DNA of 64,000 nucleotides from an uncultured Alphaproteobacteria bacterium (GCA_944393685.1 CALYAW010000002.1:143586-207585), one strand, 5' to 3'; counted from the first letter of the stretch, positions 17,536 to 26,697 are shown. Numbers and translations: made by a program. Notes: generated by a model from the letters alone, not told the origin.

Positions 17536-18324
17536 TCAAACGGCAACTTCCCCCTTGATTGCTGGATGACATTGATAATTTATCAATTCAAAATCTTCAT
17601 ACTTAAAATCAAAAATATCTTTAACATCGGGATTAATCTTCATTTGCGGAAGCGGATACGGTTCTCTGCTTAGTTGCAGTTTTACCTGTTCAAAATGATT
17701 GTTATAAATATGCGCGTTACCTAATGTGTGGACAAATTCTCCTACCTTTAAGCCGCATACTTGCGCTATCATCATGGTCAATAATGAATATGAAGCGATG
17801 TTAAACGGTACTCCTAAAAACATATCGCAACTACGCTGATATAATTGACAATTTAATCTGCCATCGGGGGTAACATCAAACTGAAAAAAGCAATGACATG
17901 GCGGAAGCGCCATTTGTTCTATCTGTGCCGGATTCCATGCCGTAACTATCAAACGACGATCTTGAGGATTTTTTTTAATACGTTCAATCACATCTTTTAT
18001 CTGATCAATCCCCTCGCCGTTGAAATTACGCCATTGCGCACCATAGACCGGACCAAGATTACCGTCTTTATCCGCCCATTCATCCCATATATGGACATTA
18101 TTATCCGTCAGATATTTGATATTGGTATTTCCCGAAAGCAACCATATCAGCTCATGAATAATTCCTTTGAGAAAGACTTTTTTGGTTGTGACCAGCGGAA
18201 AACCCTGACTTAAATCAAAGTGCATTTGACGACCAAATACTTTTCTAGCATAAATGCCTGTACGATTGTCGGCATCCAAACCATTGTCCATGATGTCTTT
18301 TAAAATTTCAAGGTATTGCTTCAT
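17536..18324 (-). CDS. thyA: Thymidylate synthase
   Basis: Methylates dUMP to dTMP with methylene-tetrahydrofolate, producing dihydrofolate. 262 residues, E. coli-like. Seen: [39 protein letters not shown], the catalytic Cys in [33 protein letters not shown] and NAHIYNNH. It starts 13 nt after the folA stop, so the two are co-transcribed, pairing the producer and recycler of dihydrofolate. Confidence 0.97.
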   Translation of the reverse strand: MKQYLEILKDIMDNGLDADNRTGIYARKVFGRQMHFDLSQGFPLVTTKKVFLKGIIHELIWLLSGNTNIKYLTDNNVHIWDEWADKDGNLGPVYGAQWRNFNGEGIDQIKDVIERIKKNPQDRRLIVTAWNPAQIEQMALPPCHCFFQFDVTPDGRLNCQLYQRSCDMFLGVPFNIASYSLLTMMIAQVCGLKVGEFVHTLGNAHIYNNHFEQVKLQLSREPYPLPQMKINPDVKDIFDFKYEDFELINYQCHPAIKGEVAV

Positions 18325-18337
18325 AATCTTTTCCGTT

Positions 18338-18907
18338 TTAGTTGTTAATGCTTATTATATTGACGAGTTTTTTCAAAACACTTTGCTCAACAAAATTTCC
18401 TTTTTTTACCCACAGAGAAGTGTATACGTTTTCCTGCTCGTAGTCGGGAGAAATTTTTCGGTAAGTCTTTGTCATTATCTCAATACAAGGTGTTATATTT
18501 ATTTGAGGACCATCAAGTTGTTCTATTTCTCCGCAATAACGACTATCAACAATCACATCTGGCATTAATTTTTCGCCGGAGGTCATAAACAGTTTATAAA
18601 TCGTTGCGCCGCCGCATATATATAAATCAGCCTCAAATTCCTTAAATTGGTTTATATCTCCATAAACGAAATGATGCGCTTTGTCGCTGACTTCATAGTT
18701 CGGCGTCAACGTTAAAATATGTAAATTACGATTAGGAAGCGTCCTATTGGGAAAACTTTCATAAGTTTTCTCGCCGACAACCAAATCACACCCTTCCGTT
18801 ATCTTACGAAAACGCCTGAAATCAGACGGAATATGCCACGGTATCTTTGGGCCGATACCAATTATATTGTCTCCGTCATGACGACACCATATTGCAATTT
18901 TTGTCAT
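18338..18907 (-). CDS. folA: Dihydrofolate reductase (divergent)
   Basis: Reduces dihydrofolate to tetrahydrofolate with NADPH. 189 residues, somewhat longer than E. coli FolA (159). Seen: [21 protein letters not shown] with the catalytic acidic residue (Asp in PSD), [21 protein letters not shown] and [11 protein letters not shown]. The second half diverges strongly and carries a basic C-terminal extension ([14 protein letters not shown]). First gene of the folA-thyA pair. Confidence 0.88.
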   Translation of the reverse strand: MTKIAIWCRHDGDNIIGIGPKIPWHIPSDFRRFRKITEGCDLVVGEKTYESFPNRTLPNRNLHILTLTPNYEVSDKAHHFVYGDINQFKEFEADLYICGGATIYKLFMTSGEKLMPDVIVDSRYCGEIEQLDGPQINITPCIEIMTKTYRKISPDYEQENVYTSLWVKKGNFVEQSVLKKLVNIISINN

Positions 18908-19015
18908 GTATGTCTCCTTTTGTCAGGACTAATGTTAGCAGATTTTCTTTTGTCGGTATCACTCCCTTTTCTTTATCCACAAGATTATCTCTTATGGCCG
19001 ATTTACTTATTGAGC

Positions 19016-19044
19016 TTGAAAATTATAAAATTTCGATATATATT
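19016..19044 (+). promoter_or_regulatory. Putative ssrA promoter
   Basis: TTGAAA (19016-19021), a 17-nt spacer and TATATT (19039-19044), 5 nt before the GGGTC that probably begins the precursor. Confidence 0.6.
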
Positions 19045-19048
19045 ATAT

Positions 19049-19434
19049 GGGTCAGAGCAATCTGAATATGACACTAGAGGCTCTGTGAAATAGATATGTT
19101 GGACCCGGGGGCAGTACCCGGCACCTCCACCAAATGATACGCTCTTTCGGCTAACTAAACAAAAATTTACGATGTTTGTCTGATATGCCGATTGGCCAGC
19201 TCTTTAAATTTGGGGGTGAAACAGGATCGACAATGTATGGTAAAGACAGGTAAGCTGTGTTCGGTGAGATACCACCGTTATCGGTTCAAAAATAAATGAA
19301 TGCTAACGATAATAACGTAGCTCCTGTTGCTTTGGCTGCTTAATTGCAGTTTGCAACAAACTTTAATCCTTTTGACTTTGGATAGTTAAAAGTGGGGTTC
19401 GGGACTTCCCTAGCAACAGAAAAGTCCCTTTTTT
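19049..19434 (+). ncRNA. ssrA: Two-piece (circularly permuted) tmRNA
   Basis: Rescues stalled ribosomes by trans-translation. The order is permuted as in alphaproteobacteria. The acceptor piece comes first: T-arm CCGGG-GGCAGTA-CCCGG, then CACCTCC and CCA ending at 19132. A spacer to about 19211 follows. The coding piece begins GGGGGTGAAACAGGATCGACA at 19212. GGGGGTG pairs with CACCTCC to form the acceptor stem. The tag frame 19302-19343 encodes ANDNNVAPVALAA and stop. The RNA ends at a terminator hairpin (GGGACTT/AAGTCCC, six T; 19401-19434). The exact 5' end of the acceptor piece is inferred from the promoter. Confidence 0.93.
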
Positions 19435-19451
19435 ATTAAAAGGATATCAAT

Positions 19452-19916
19452 ATGAACAAAGAATTGGAAATAAACTACGATAAACTAGTGGAGAAATCCC
19501 TCAAATATGTTGTGGTCGAAGCCCTAAAAATTGCTGCCGAGGAAGGATTGCCCGGCGAACACCATTTTTATATCACTTTTAAGACATCTCATCCAGCCGC
19601 TCGCCTTTCTTCTCAACTCTTAAACCAATATCCTGAAGAAATGACCATCGTTTTGCAACATCAGTTTGCAAATCTGATGATTGGGGCAACCTACTTTGAA
19701 GTCGACCTCTCGTTCGGCGGTGTCCCGCAAACACTACGAATTCCTTATGACGCAATATCCTATTTTGCCGACCCGTACGCTAAATTTGCTCTCAGTTTCG
19801 GAAATAGCGACGAACCGTTTTCCGTTATGACTGACGATGAACCTGAAGACATCAAAAAAACTTCAGGAACTGCTACTGTTGTTTCTATTGACGAATACAG
19901 AAGAAAACATGCGTAA
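19452..19916 (+). CDS. sspB: SspB, ClpXP adaptor for ssrA-tagged proteins
   Basis: Adaptor that binds ssrA tags and tethers substrates to ClpX. 154 residues. Seen: the alphaproteobacterial SspB core (YITFKTSHPAARLS, YPEEMTIVLQHQF, FEVDLSFGG with PQTLRIPYDAI, SYFADPYAKFALSF), an acidic linker (DDEPEDIKK) and a conserved C-terminal ClpX-binding tail TATVVSIDEYRRK. It begins 18 nt after the tmRNA terminator, so the tag and its reader are neighbours. Ribosome site AAAAGGATATCA. Confidence 0.93.
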   Translation: MNKELEINYDKLVEKSLKYVVVEALKIAAEEGLPGEHHFYITFKTSHPAARLSSQLLNQYPEEMTIVLQHQFANLMIGATYFEVDLSFGGVPQTLRIPYDAISYFADPYAKFALSFGNSDEPFSVMTDDEPEDIKKTSGTATVVSIDEYRRKHA

Positions 19917-20115
19917 ACTTTCTGTCGTTATTGCCGGAAGACACTCTACCAGTATTTGTCTGGAAGAAGAATTTCTTGCTGAGTTAAAAAAAATCGCCGC
20001 CAATAAAAAAATGAGTCTCAATCAATTGGTTACGCAAATTGATGCTGAACGTAAAACCGAAAACCTTTCCAGCGCCATTCGTATTTACATTTTGAACTTT
20101 ATTAAAAACAATTAA
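19909..20115 (+). CDS. Ribbon-helix-helix domain protein
   Basis: 68 residues, overlapping the end of sspB by 8 nt and so translationally coupled. Seen: a strand with RHSTSICLEEEFLAELKKIA, then MSLNQLVTQIDAER and SSAIRIYILNFI, the strand-helix-helix pattern of the RHH_4-type ribbon-helix-helix family that is common in alphaproteobacteria. Dimeric DNA binding is typical of the fold, but no target is known; autoregulation of the sspB operon is speculative. Terminator follows. Confidence 0.82.
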   Translation: MRKLSVVIAGRHSTSICLEEEFLAELKKIAANKKMSLNQLVTQIDAERKTENLSSAIRIYILNFIKNN

Positions 20116-20118
20116 AAT

Positions 20119-20148
20119 AAAGAGCTCGCAATCGCGAGCTCTTTATTA
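20119..20148. terminator. Bidirectional intrinsic terminator
   Basis: AAAGAGCTCGC, 3-nt loop, GCGAGCTCTTTATT, between convergent genes. Confidence 0.85.
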
Positions 20149-20922
20149 TTCTTCTCCCTCATCTGAGAAATCGCTATCATCATCAAACTCTTCCGCCCTA
20201 TCCTCTGCTTCAAGTAATAATGTATCATCTTCTTCAAATTCGCTCTTTCTGCGGCGACCTCGACGCTTTTTGGCCGGAGTTTTCTTTTTCATGGCATCTA
20301 TAATATAGTTGCCTGCAATTTTGTATAAATCAACCAAGTGATTATTATACATATGATCTGCCTCTTCTACCATCGCATAGGAAACAGAAACATTACGCTG
20401 AGTGTTTAAACGTTTTACAAGGGTTGTCACACTTGAAGGGGTAACAATTTCATCGGCGCAACCTTGTGTTATCAAACCAGATGTCGGACACGGAGCCAAA
20501 AAAGAAAAATCTTTTTCATTGGCTGGCGGAGATACCGCAATAAAATTATTTATATCGGGACGACGCATTAAAAGCTGCAAACCTATCCACGCTCCAAAAG
20601 AATAACCGGCAATCCAACATTGTCTTGCCTCTGGATTAACAGACTGCAACCAATCCAACGCCACAGTGGCATCAGATAATTCTCCCGGACCATCCTCAAA
20701 ACTGCCTTGAGATCGTCCAACACTTCGAAAATTGAAGCGCAAAACGGAAAAGCCTAAATTCTGAAAAACACTAAACAAGGTGTAGACCACCTTATTATTC
20801 ATTGTTCCTCCATATTGGGGATGAGGATGCAGGATTAAAGCAACCGGTGCCGATGGATTATCACTTTGATGATAACGGCCCTCTAAACGACCGGCATGTC
20901 CGTTAAATATTACTTCTGTCAT
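20146..20922 (-). CDS. Alpha/beta hydrolase of the YqiA/COG2945-like type, with acidic tail
   Basis: 258 residues. Seen: LILHPHPQYGGTMNNKVV, an oxyanion-type loop, VLRFNFRSVGRSQGSFEDG, the nucleophile elbow GYSFGAW (Ser), an acidic residue in CADEIVTP and the catalytic His in EEADHMYNN. This is the usual set for the COG2945 family; the substrate is unknown. The last ~45 residues are a low-complexity basic then acidic extension (KKKTPAKKRRGRRRK, EEFDDDSDFSDEGEE), which is not part of the fold and may mediate an interaction. Cytosolic. Confidence 0.85.
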   Translation of the reverse strand: MTEVIFNGHAGRLEGRYHQSDNPSAPVALILHPHPQYGGTMNNKVVYTLFSVFQNLGFSVLRFNFRSVGRSQGSFEDGPGELSDATVALDWLQSVNPEARQCWIAGYSFGAWIGLQLLMRRPDINNFIAVSPPANEKDFSFLAPCPTSGLITQGCADEIVTPSSVTTLVKRLNTQRNVSVSYAMVEEADHMYNNHLVDLYKIAGNYIIDAMKKKTPAKKRRGRRRKSEFEEDDTLLLEAEDRAEEFDDDSDFSDEGEE

Positions 20923-21009
20923 AATCTTTTAACCTAAATTTAGAACTTTTAGCATTATATAGAGATAATACTGTATAAATTGTTAACATTTTGAGGAATG
21001 TAGCACAAA

Positions 21010-21684
21010 ATGAACAAAAAATTCAAGATGATTCTTGCTGACATTGACGCTGTTATCGCCAGAGACCCTGCAACCAAAACACGAACCGAAGCCTTGTTTT
21101 GCTCCGCCGGACTACAAGCAATTATAGCTTATCGCTTCAATCACTTTTTGTGGAAGAAAGGTTGGAAACTAACCTCCCGCGTGCTGTCTCAAATCGCACG
21201 ATTTTTTACAGGCGTCGAGATACATCCCGCAGCGCGAATCGGAAGTGGTTTTTTTATTGATCACGGTATGGGCGTGGTTGTTGGAGAAACTTCCGAAATC
21301 GGAAATAATGTTACTCTCTATCACGGTGTTACTCTCGGAGGAGCAACCGTATTTACAAAAAACGGAAAAATAACCACTAAACGCCACCCCACTCTGGGGA
21401 ACGGAGTAATCGTCGGCGCAGGAGCGCAAGTGTTGGGACCTATAAAAATCGGCGACAACTGCAAAATCGGCGCAAATGCCGTTGTTTTGAAAGATGTTGA
21501 CGCTAATCAAACCGTTGTCGGCGTTCCCGCACACAAAGTAGAACAAAAAAAACAAAAAGAATTTTGCTTTACGGCCTATGGTGTTTGTGCAAACGACAGA
21601 GATCCTATTGAATATCAACTTGAAAAAATGCAAAAAGAAATTTCTGAACTCAGAAAAAATTTGCAAAACAAAACTCAAAAATAA
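21010..21684 (+). CDS. cysE: Serine O-acetyltransferase
   Basis: Acetylates serine with acetyl-CoA, the first step of cysteine synthesis. 224 residues, the short EpsC-type. Seen: [20 protein letters not shown], then left-handed beta-helix hexapeptide repeats ([59 protein letters not shown]) with the catalytic Asp-His of FIDHGMG. The C-terminal tail ([18 protein letters not shown]) is a short coiled coil. Start lacks a strong ribosome site (GAGGAATGTAGCACAAA). Confidence 0.96.
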   Translation: MNKKFKMILADIDAVIARDPATKTRTEALFCSAGLQAIIAYRFNHFLWKKGWKLTSRVLSQIARFFTGVEIHPAARIGSGFFIDHGMGVVVGETSEIGNNVTLYHGVTLGGATVFTKNGKITTKRHPTLGNGVIVGAGAQVLGPIKIGDNCKIGANAVVLKDVDANQTVVGVPAHKVEQKKQKEFCFTAYGVCANDRDPIEYQLEKMQKEISELRKNLQNKTQK

Positions 21685-21779
21685 TCTTTTTTTTCAAAAT
21701 TATAACAATTTTGTAACTATTATTCTGCTAATTTATGTAGTATGATAGAGTTATATGAGGACAAGTTCGGGAGGCCGAT

Positions 21780-22367
21780 ATGAAAACACAGGCATACTTA
21801 TCTTGCATGGCGGTTCTGTTAACGGCATCCGTTGCCGTTGCTCAGCTTCCTGCCAATCCTTGGGAGATTAAGCCTAATGACGGCTATATGGGTGATAATG
21901 TTGCCGAAACCGATATCACTCAAGCTCCCGTTTATCAAGACACCGCTAACGGAGCAGATATTTTGCCCGTTGACCCATGGGCCAGAGCTCGAGACAAAAG
22001 CGGTGTTAAGACTTGGCGCGGAAGCGGGCAACATGGCAAATTGAATTATATCGGCGAAGCAACCACATATGGGACAGCATACGGACAAGAAATGATTGCT
22101 CCGGAAGTTAATCGCCATAATATGTTGGTTGCTACTCAACACCTGAGAGACTTGGGCTATAAAATACCTGAAGGATATGATAAAAAAATCAAAGAAATGC
22201 CTGAAGCATACCGCAGATATTTGCGTGAAGCCTATGATGGTCTTGGGCATCAAAACAACCCGTTTGACACGATGTTTTCCGGAATGCTTGATATTGTCGA
22301 AGATCAGTCAGGTCTTGATATGGAAAATATCTTGTTTAATAGCCTTGATATATTGTCTACTGATTAG
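21780..22367 (+). CDS. Secreted protein, unknown function
   Basis: 195 residues with a clear signal peptide (MKTQAYLSCMAVLL, ASVAVAQ; cleavage near residue 21). The mature protein has Pro/Trp motifs (LPANPWEIKPNDGYMGDN and LPVDPWARARDKSG), repeats of an NPW/DPW type, and a helical C-terminal half (EMPEAYRRYLREAYDGLG). No family recognised. It starts behind CGGGAGG and is followed 11 nt later by another secreted orphan; the pair may share an envelope role (inference). Confidence 0.65.
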   Translation: MKTQAYLSCMAVLLTASVAVAQLPANPWEIKPNDGYMGDNVAETDITQAPVYQDTANGADILPVDPWARARDKSGVKTWRGSGQHGKLNYIGEATTYGTAYGQEMIAPEVNRHNMLVATQHLRDLGYKIPEGYDKKIKEMPEAYRRYLREAYDGLGHQNNPFDTMFSGMLDIVEDQSGLDMENILFNSLDILSTD

Positions 22368-22378
22368 GCGGAGGACCT

Positions 22379-22891
22379 ATGAAATTAAAAATCTTATTCT
22401 CTGCTTTAGGTATTGTGATTGGAATTTCTGCTGCCAACGGACAAATGTTTACCCCTAAAAAAATGAAATCTCCACAGATTTCTGAACAAGCCACTGTTTC
22501 AAAGCCAGATTCCAACGTACAGGCTCCTATACAGCAAAACACTCCAGAAGCTTCGACAGCAGAAGATATCTTAAAACAGGTGCAGACGGAAAATATCAAT
22601 ACGCCTCCTGTTTCTATGACTCCGCAACAAAAGGCAGCAGTCAAAAAAACTTTAGTCGAGCAAATTATAAACGATGTTGATCAGGCAACGCCAAAAGAAA
22701 GACAAGAACTGATCAATGTCATGGAACAACTGCAAAAAGCTCAAATCAGACGACAAAATCTCAACAAGCCTGAAGCACAACAAATAAAGCAAGAAAAACC
22801 ACGTGTCAATGTCAACTCAAAAGAAGATGTCCAAAAGTATTTACAAGACAAGTTAGTGGCTCCTATTGATAGAACTATGAACATTCAATAA
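22379..22891 (+). CDS. Secreted Gln-rich protein, unknown function
   Basis: 170 residues with a signal peptide (KILFSALGIVIGISAANG). The mature part is low-complexity and Gln/Lys/Pro-rich, with a predicted helical stretch KERQELINVMEQLQKAQIRR and no cysteines. No family recognised. Second gene of a likely operon: preceding secreted orphan, this gene, then trmJ 13 nt downstream. Ribosome site GGCGGAGGACCT. Confidence 0.62.
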   Translation: MKLKILFSALGIVIGISAANGQMFTPKKMKSPQISEQATVSKPDSNVQAPIQQNTPEASTAEDILKQVQTENINTPPVSMTPQQKAAVKKTLVEQIINDVDQATPKERQELINVMEQLQKAQIRRQNLNKPEAQQIKQEKPRVNVNSKEDVQKYLQDKLVAPIDRTMNIQ

Positions 22892-22904
22892 TCCGAATCG
22901 AAAA

Positions 22905-23630
22905 ATGGCAAATTATCTTCCCATAATCATTTTGGTTGAACCTCAATTAGCGGAAAACGTCGGAATGGCCGCTCGCGCTATGATGAATTGCGGTTTGCCT
23001 GATATGCGCCTTGTTAGACCTCGAGAAGACCACGTCGGCGCAAAAGCCATTGCCGCATCTTCCAATGCCGAAGAAATTCTTTGTCAGGCAACCCTTTTTG
23101 AAACCGTTGAGGATGCTGTTGCGGATTTAAATTTTGTCGTAGCCACAACTGCCCGTCACAGAGACCAAACAAAGCCTGTATTAAGTGCCGAATTTGCTGC
23201 CCTTAAAATGAATGAACTATGCAAAAACAAGCAAAAATGCGGTATTTTATTCGGCCCAGAGCGCACGGGCTTAACTAATCATGATGTCTGTTTGGCTGAT
23301 GCAATTATAAATATCCCGCTTAATCCTAAACATTGTTCTCTCAACCTTTCTCAGGCTGTATTACTAGTTGGATATGAAATTTTTAAAACTCAAGTTCAAC
23401 AACAAAATGAAGAACTCATCACCAACCACTCGACAATTACAACTCGAAACAAGGTTATTAGGTTCTGCGAATATATTGAAGAAAAAATGGCCGATTGCGG
23501 CAACTTTAAGACCGAAGAGCGCAGAGATAAACTGGTGACAAACTTACGCAACATTTTTATGCGCAATCAACTAACAGAACAAGAGCTAAACACGCTTTAC
23601 GGTGTTATAAATCATCTTATCCGCAGATAA
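22905..23630 (+). CDS. trmJ: tRNA (cytidine/uridine-2'-O-)-methyltransferase TrmJ
   Basis: SPOUT-class enzyme that 2'-O-methylates position 32 of tRNAs. 241 residues. Seen: ILVEPQLAENVGMAARAMMN at the N terminus, MRLVRPREDH, VVATTARHRDQTKP, the AdoMet-binding knot GILFGPERTGLTNHDV and LNLSQAVLLVGYEI. The C-terminal helical extension is present. Follows two secreted orphans in one transcription direction. Confidence 0.94.
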   Translation: MANYLPIIILVEPQLAENVGMAARAMMNCGLPDMRLVRPREDHVGAKAIAASSNAEEILCQATLFETVEDAVADLNFVVATTARHRDQTKPVLSAEFAALKMNELCKNKQKCGILFGPERTGLTNHDVCLADAIINIPLNPKHCSLNLSQAVLLVGYEIFKTQVQQQNEELITNHSTITTRNKVIRFCEYIEEKMADCGNFKTEERRDKLVTNLRNIFMRNQLTEQELNTLYGVINHLIRR

Positions 23631-23637
23631 ATTTCCG

Positions 23638-23666
23638 TTGACAATATAAAAAAAATATGCTGTATT
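23638..23666 (+). promoter_or_regulatory. Putative promoter of an intergenic RNA
   Basis: TTGACA (23638-23643), 17-nt spacer, TGTATT (23661-23666). It overlaps the end of trmJ's downstream region and points to the candidate RNA that follows. Confidence 0.4.
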
Positions 23667-23672
23667 GAGTCC

Positions 23673-23900
23673 ATCTCATACATATAATTATAAAATTAGA
23701 TCATAGAATAAAATATAAACACTTTGCCGGAATATGTGCTGTGAATATACGAATTGACAGTGTCGAATTTCTACCTTAGGACAGTAGTTTTTTCGGGCCT
23801 TTTCGTATAGCTCTTCCTGCATCGTGTGTGCTCCAATCCAATTTTGCAAAAGTCGGGCTCCCGGTTTTTTATTGCAATCTCTGGATTGGAGCTTTTTTTT
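23673..23900 (+). ncRNA. Candidate structured RNA or leader with long terminator hairpin
   Basis: The 374-nt gap between trmJ and the transporter has no ORF. It holds an 8-bp perfect stem TATACGAA (23746-23753)/TTCGTATA (23802-23809) enclosing about 48 nt. Downstream is a long hairpin 23830-23892 (GCTCCAATCCA/TGGATTGGAGC, inner TTGCAA/TTGCAA and CGGG/CCCG) with eight T. Both ends look like a transcription unit of ~225 nt. The terminator lies 105 nt before the transporter start, so a riboswitch or attenuator is an alternative to a free RNA. No known class was recognised. Confidence 0.45.
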
Positions 23901-24004
23901 ATTAAAACTAAAGTATCTTTCTAAAAATTCATGTATTAAGATAATATTAGCGAATTAATGACTATATTGTATGGTAGTTTTTTGAATTTTAATGAGGTTT
24001 TTGT

Positions 24005-25354
24005 ATGCATGCTGGAAATATAATGGAAACAGCCCAATTTATTTGGGAGATGGATGCCAAAATCTTGGCATCGGTTATTATGATTTTGACATATATTGCT
24101 TTATTTACGGAAACGTTAAATCGTGCCGTTGTTGCTTTGGTCGGTGCCTCGGTCATGATTTTTGCCGGTGTTTTAACTCAGCAGCAAGCCTTTATGGGTA
24201 TTGATTTTAATACTTTGGCTTTGTTAATCGGGATGATGACGATTGTCGGCATCTCTGAAAAAACTGGTTTGTTTCAATATGTAGCTATTCGTGCAGCCAA
24301 AGCTGTTCATGGCAATCCTCGCGGTACTATGATTGTTTTGGCCGTGGTGACGGCTGTGTTTTCAGCTTTTCTTGACAATGTGACAACCGTTTTGCTCATT
24401 GTACCTGTTACTTTTCAGATTACAAAAAAACTTGGTGTTCCCACCTATCCATTCTTATTGGCTGAAATTTTTTCTTCCAACCTTGGCGGAACGGCGACTC
24501 TTATCGGTGATCCTCCCAATATTCTTATCGGATCGGCTTTGAACCTTTCTTTTACCGACTTCTTGAAAGAGTTAACGCCGATTGTTATCCTTTGCATGCT
24601 TATTTTGGTTGTGATTTTTGACTTTTTTTATGGTCGTCGTTTGGTTACAACTAATCTGCGCCGCCAAAAAATTATGGCTTTGGATGAAAAGCAAAGCATT
24701 AAAGATCACAAATTATTGATTAAATCCTTGTCCGTCTTGGCTTTGGTTATCTTTGGTTTTGTGATGGCCGAACATTTGCATATTGCTAACGGGACTATTG
24801 CTATGTTTGGTGGCGCGGTGTTGTTATTTCTCTACACCATGGGAGACAAGCATATTGAAAGAGATCATAAAGTCGAACAAGTTTTTGCTATTGTTGACTG
24901 GACTACCATATTTTTCTTTGCTGGTTTATTTGTAATTGTGCACGGCCTAGAGGTTACGGGCGTACTTGGAATTTTGGGACAAAAATTTATTTCTTTAACA
25001 GGTGGAAGCGTCGAAAAAGCCAGTTTCCTTATTTTGTGGGCTTCTGCCATTGTATCTGGTGCGATTGACAATATCCCTTTTGTTGCAACGATGATTCCGA
25101 TGCTACAATCTGTTGAAGCATCTATGGGGGGACGCGAAGCAATGATGCCTGTTTGGTGGGCTCTTTCTTTGGGAGCATGCTTTGGCGGAAACGCCACTCT
25201 TATTGGCGCTTCTGCAAATGTTATTGTGGCCGGTATGGCTGCTCGCAACGGGCATCCCATCAGTTTCCTCGGCTTTATGAAGTGGTCAATTCCAATTATG
25301 CTGACTACTATTGTGGTCTCAACTGTATTTTTATACATTCAATATTTTATTTAA
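24005..25354 (+). CDS. ArsB/NhaD-superfamily ion transporter
   Basis: Inner-membrane transporter of the ion transporter superfamily, 449 residues with about eleven hydrophobic helices. The internal duplication is visible: DNVTTVLLIVPV (~124) with GGTATLIGDPPNILIG (~161) in the first half, and DNIPFVATMIP with GGNATLIGASANVIVAG in the second. This pairing is typical of ArsB, NhaD and P-protein relatives. Substrate (arsenite, Na+/H+ or an organic anion) cannot be told. No arsR or arsC neighbours are present, which argues against a plain arsenic operon. The ribosome site GAGG and the candidate RNA lie upstream. Confidence 0.85.
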   Translation: MHAGNIMETAQFIWEMDAKILASVIMILTYIALFTETLNRAVVALVGASVMIFAGVLTQQQAFMGIDFNTLALLIGMMTIVGISEKTGLFQYVAIRAAKAVHGNPRGTMIVLAVVTAVFSAFLDNVTTVLLIVPVTFQITKKLGVPTYPFLLAEIFSSNLGGTATLIGDPPNILIGSALNLSFTDFLKELTPIVILCMLILVVIFDFFYGRRLVTTNLRRQKIMALDEKQSIKDHKLLIKSLSVLALVIFGFVMAEHLHIANGTIAMFGGAVLLFLYTMGDKHIERDHKVEQVFAIVDWTTIFFFAGLFVIVHGLEVTGVLGILGQKFISLTGGSVEKASFLILWASAIVSGAIDNIPFVATMIPMLQSVEASMGGREAMMPVWWALSLGACFGGNATLIGASANVIVAGMAARNGHPISFLGFMKWSIPIMLTTIVVSTVFLYIQYFI

Positions 25355-25362
25355 TTCTTGAT

Positions 25363-25398
25363 AAAAACTCCGGAATACATATTCCGGAGTTTTTATAT
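25363..25398. terminator. Bidirectional intrinsic terminator
   Basis: AAAAACTCCGGAAT, loop ACAT, ATTCCGGAGTTTTT between the transporter and the convergent orphan. Confidence 0.88.
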
Positions 25399-26064
25399 AC
25401 CTAAATCAAGTCTTACACCCTGCTCTCTTAAAACTTGTAAAATATCTGCCAAATACATCTTTTCAAGATATGATAAACGACCATCTGATAAACAAACTTT
25501 TAAAAGTTCGCGGCTCAAATCCTCTACATCGTCTTGATGTTTTGACGAAAGTTCATGAAGCGCTTTGTAAAAATCATTCTCTGTCGGCTTAAGACTTTCT
25601 ATATAAGTATCTAAATATTGGCGCGATAAGTTGGATGTGGACAAAAGTTTTTTTCTTATATAATTTTGAACAATTTTCTTTTTTATGGAACAAAAATTAT
25701 GTCCGCATGCCGCTATAAAACAAATGATTACCAAATCTATGTAAATTGGCTGAAACAGTTTTTTATCTATATTTAAGGCGGTTTTTTCAGCTTCTTGTAT
25801 ATCTACATCATCTTCATTCTTTTGAAAATCAGTTACAAAACTTTCTATATCCTTATAATACTTTTCATTGGTCAAATCCAATATATCATGTATAAATAAG
25901 GCATCAAACACATAGGATTTACGATTACGATAAAAATAAATATCTAAAAAAGTATTTCCTTCTTTTTTCCATACATTTTTTATCGCAACATTCTCCTCAA
26001 AAAGTTTGTTATTCTTTATGAGATGCACCAACATATTATAAAATTTTGTTGCGGGTTTGGCCAT
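25393..26064 (-). CDS. Hypothetical protein with TerB-like C terminus
   Basis: 223 residues, not confidently assigned. The N-terminal half is charged (LFEENVAIKNVWKKEG, then strands with DIYFYRNRK). A hydrophobic stretch (PIYIDLVIICFIAACGHNF) lies in the middle. The last ~40 residues (LLKVCLSDGRLSYLEKMYLADI, split here) resemble the acidic DGR-x(2)-E helix pattern of TerB/DjlA-like domains, but the match is weak. Strong ribosome site AAGGAGAATTTT. Not in an operon. Confidence 0.6.
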   Translation of the reverse strand: MAKPATKFYNMLVHLIKNNKLFEENVAIKNVWKKEGNTFLDIYFYRNRKSYVFDALFIHDILDLTNEKYYKDIESFVTDFQKNEDDVDIQEAEKTALNIDKKLFQPIYIDLVIICFIAACGHNFCSIKKKIVQNYIRKKLLSTSNLSRQYLDTYIESLKPTENDFYKALHELSSKHQDDVEDLSRELLKVCLSDGRLSYLEKMYLADILQVLREQGVRLDLGI

Positions 26065-26219
26065 AAAATTCTCCTTGTAAACTTAGACTAACCTATCGCA
26101 TTGCTTTAGTAAATAACATTTTCAAATATTTTCGTTGCTTTTTTGTCCAAATCATTTTAGGATGCTCACATTCTTAAATATTATTAGCTGTAATTGTAAA
26201 ACCCAAAATATATAGAATT

Positions 26220-26672
26220 ATGAATAACTTTAAGACTCTTTCTCCGCTGTATTATACAGCTCAAGGAAACCCGCAGAGATTGGATAGAATCATGCACCAA
26301 GCTTTGGCATTGATGGTTTATAAAAACATTAAAAAGCATCAACCCGATTTGAAGATGATAATGTATTTTAATGATTGGCTTGATGATCATTATTATCATC
26401 GGAAATCCGCGATTCAAACCGCTCTTTTGCTACGTAAGTACTTTCGATTGCAGAAGGAATTGGATGCTCTCAAAGCTCAACAAACATCTTTTTGGCGCCG
26501 GCAAAGGCTCGGATATGAGTTATTTTGTCTTGAGCATCGTTACATATCGGTCAGTGATGTATTAAATTACTCTTGCTACTTGTTTGTAAAATACAAATAT
26601 GGCACTCAAGAACAATTTTTTGCATTTTTGGACGATGTCTTGCAAAAACCTGATCTCTATTTTGAAAAATAA
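26220..26672 (+). CDS. Hypothetical helical protein, SD-less orphan
   Basis: 150 residues, soluble, aromatic- and basic-rich, no family recognised. Seen: MIMYFNDWLDDHYYHRK, a central helix LLLRKYFRLQKELDALKAQ, then VLNYSCYLFVKYKYG. The second half resembles the downstream neighbour, which has LRKELLSL and VCQYFCYSYIQAGG at matching positions, so they may be diverged paralogues. No Shine-Dalgarno site; the leader contains AAAACCCAAAATATA. Confidence 0.58.
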   Translation: MNNFKTLSPLYYTAQGNPQRLDRIMHQALALMVYKNIKKHQPDLKMIMYFNDWLDDHYYHRKSAIQTALLLRKYFRLQKELDALKAQQTSFWRRQRLGYELFCLEHRYISVSDVLNYSCYLFVKYKYGTQEQFFAFLDDVLQKPDLYFEK

Positions 26673-26697
26673 TTATTAACCCTAACCTAATTAAAAA

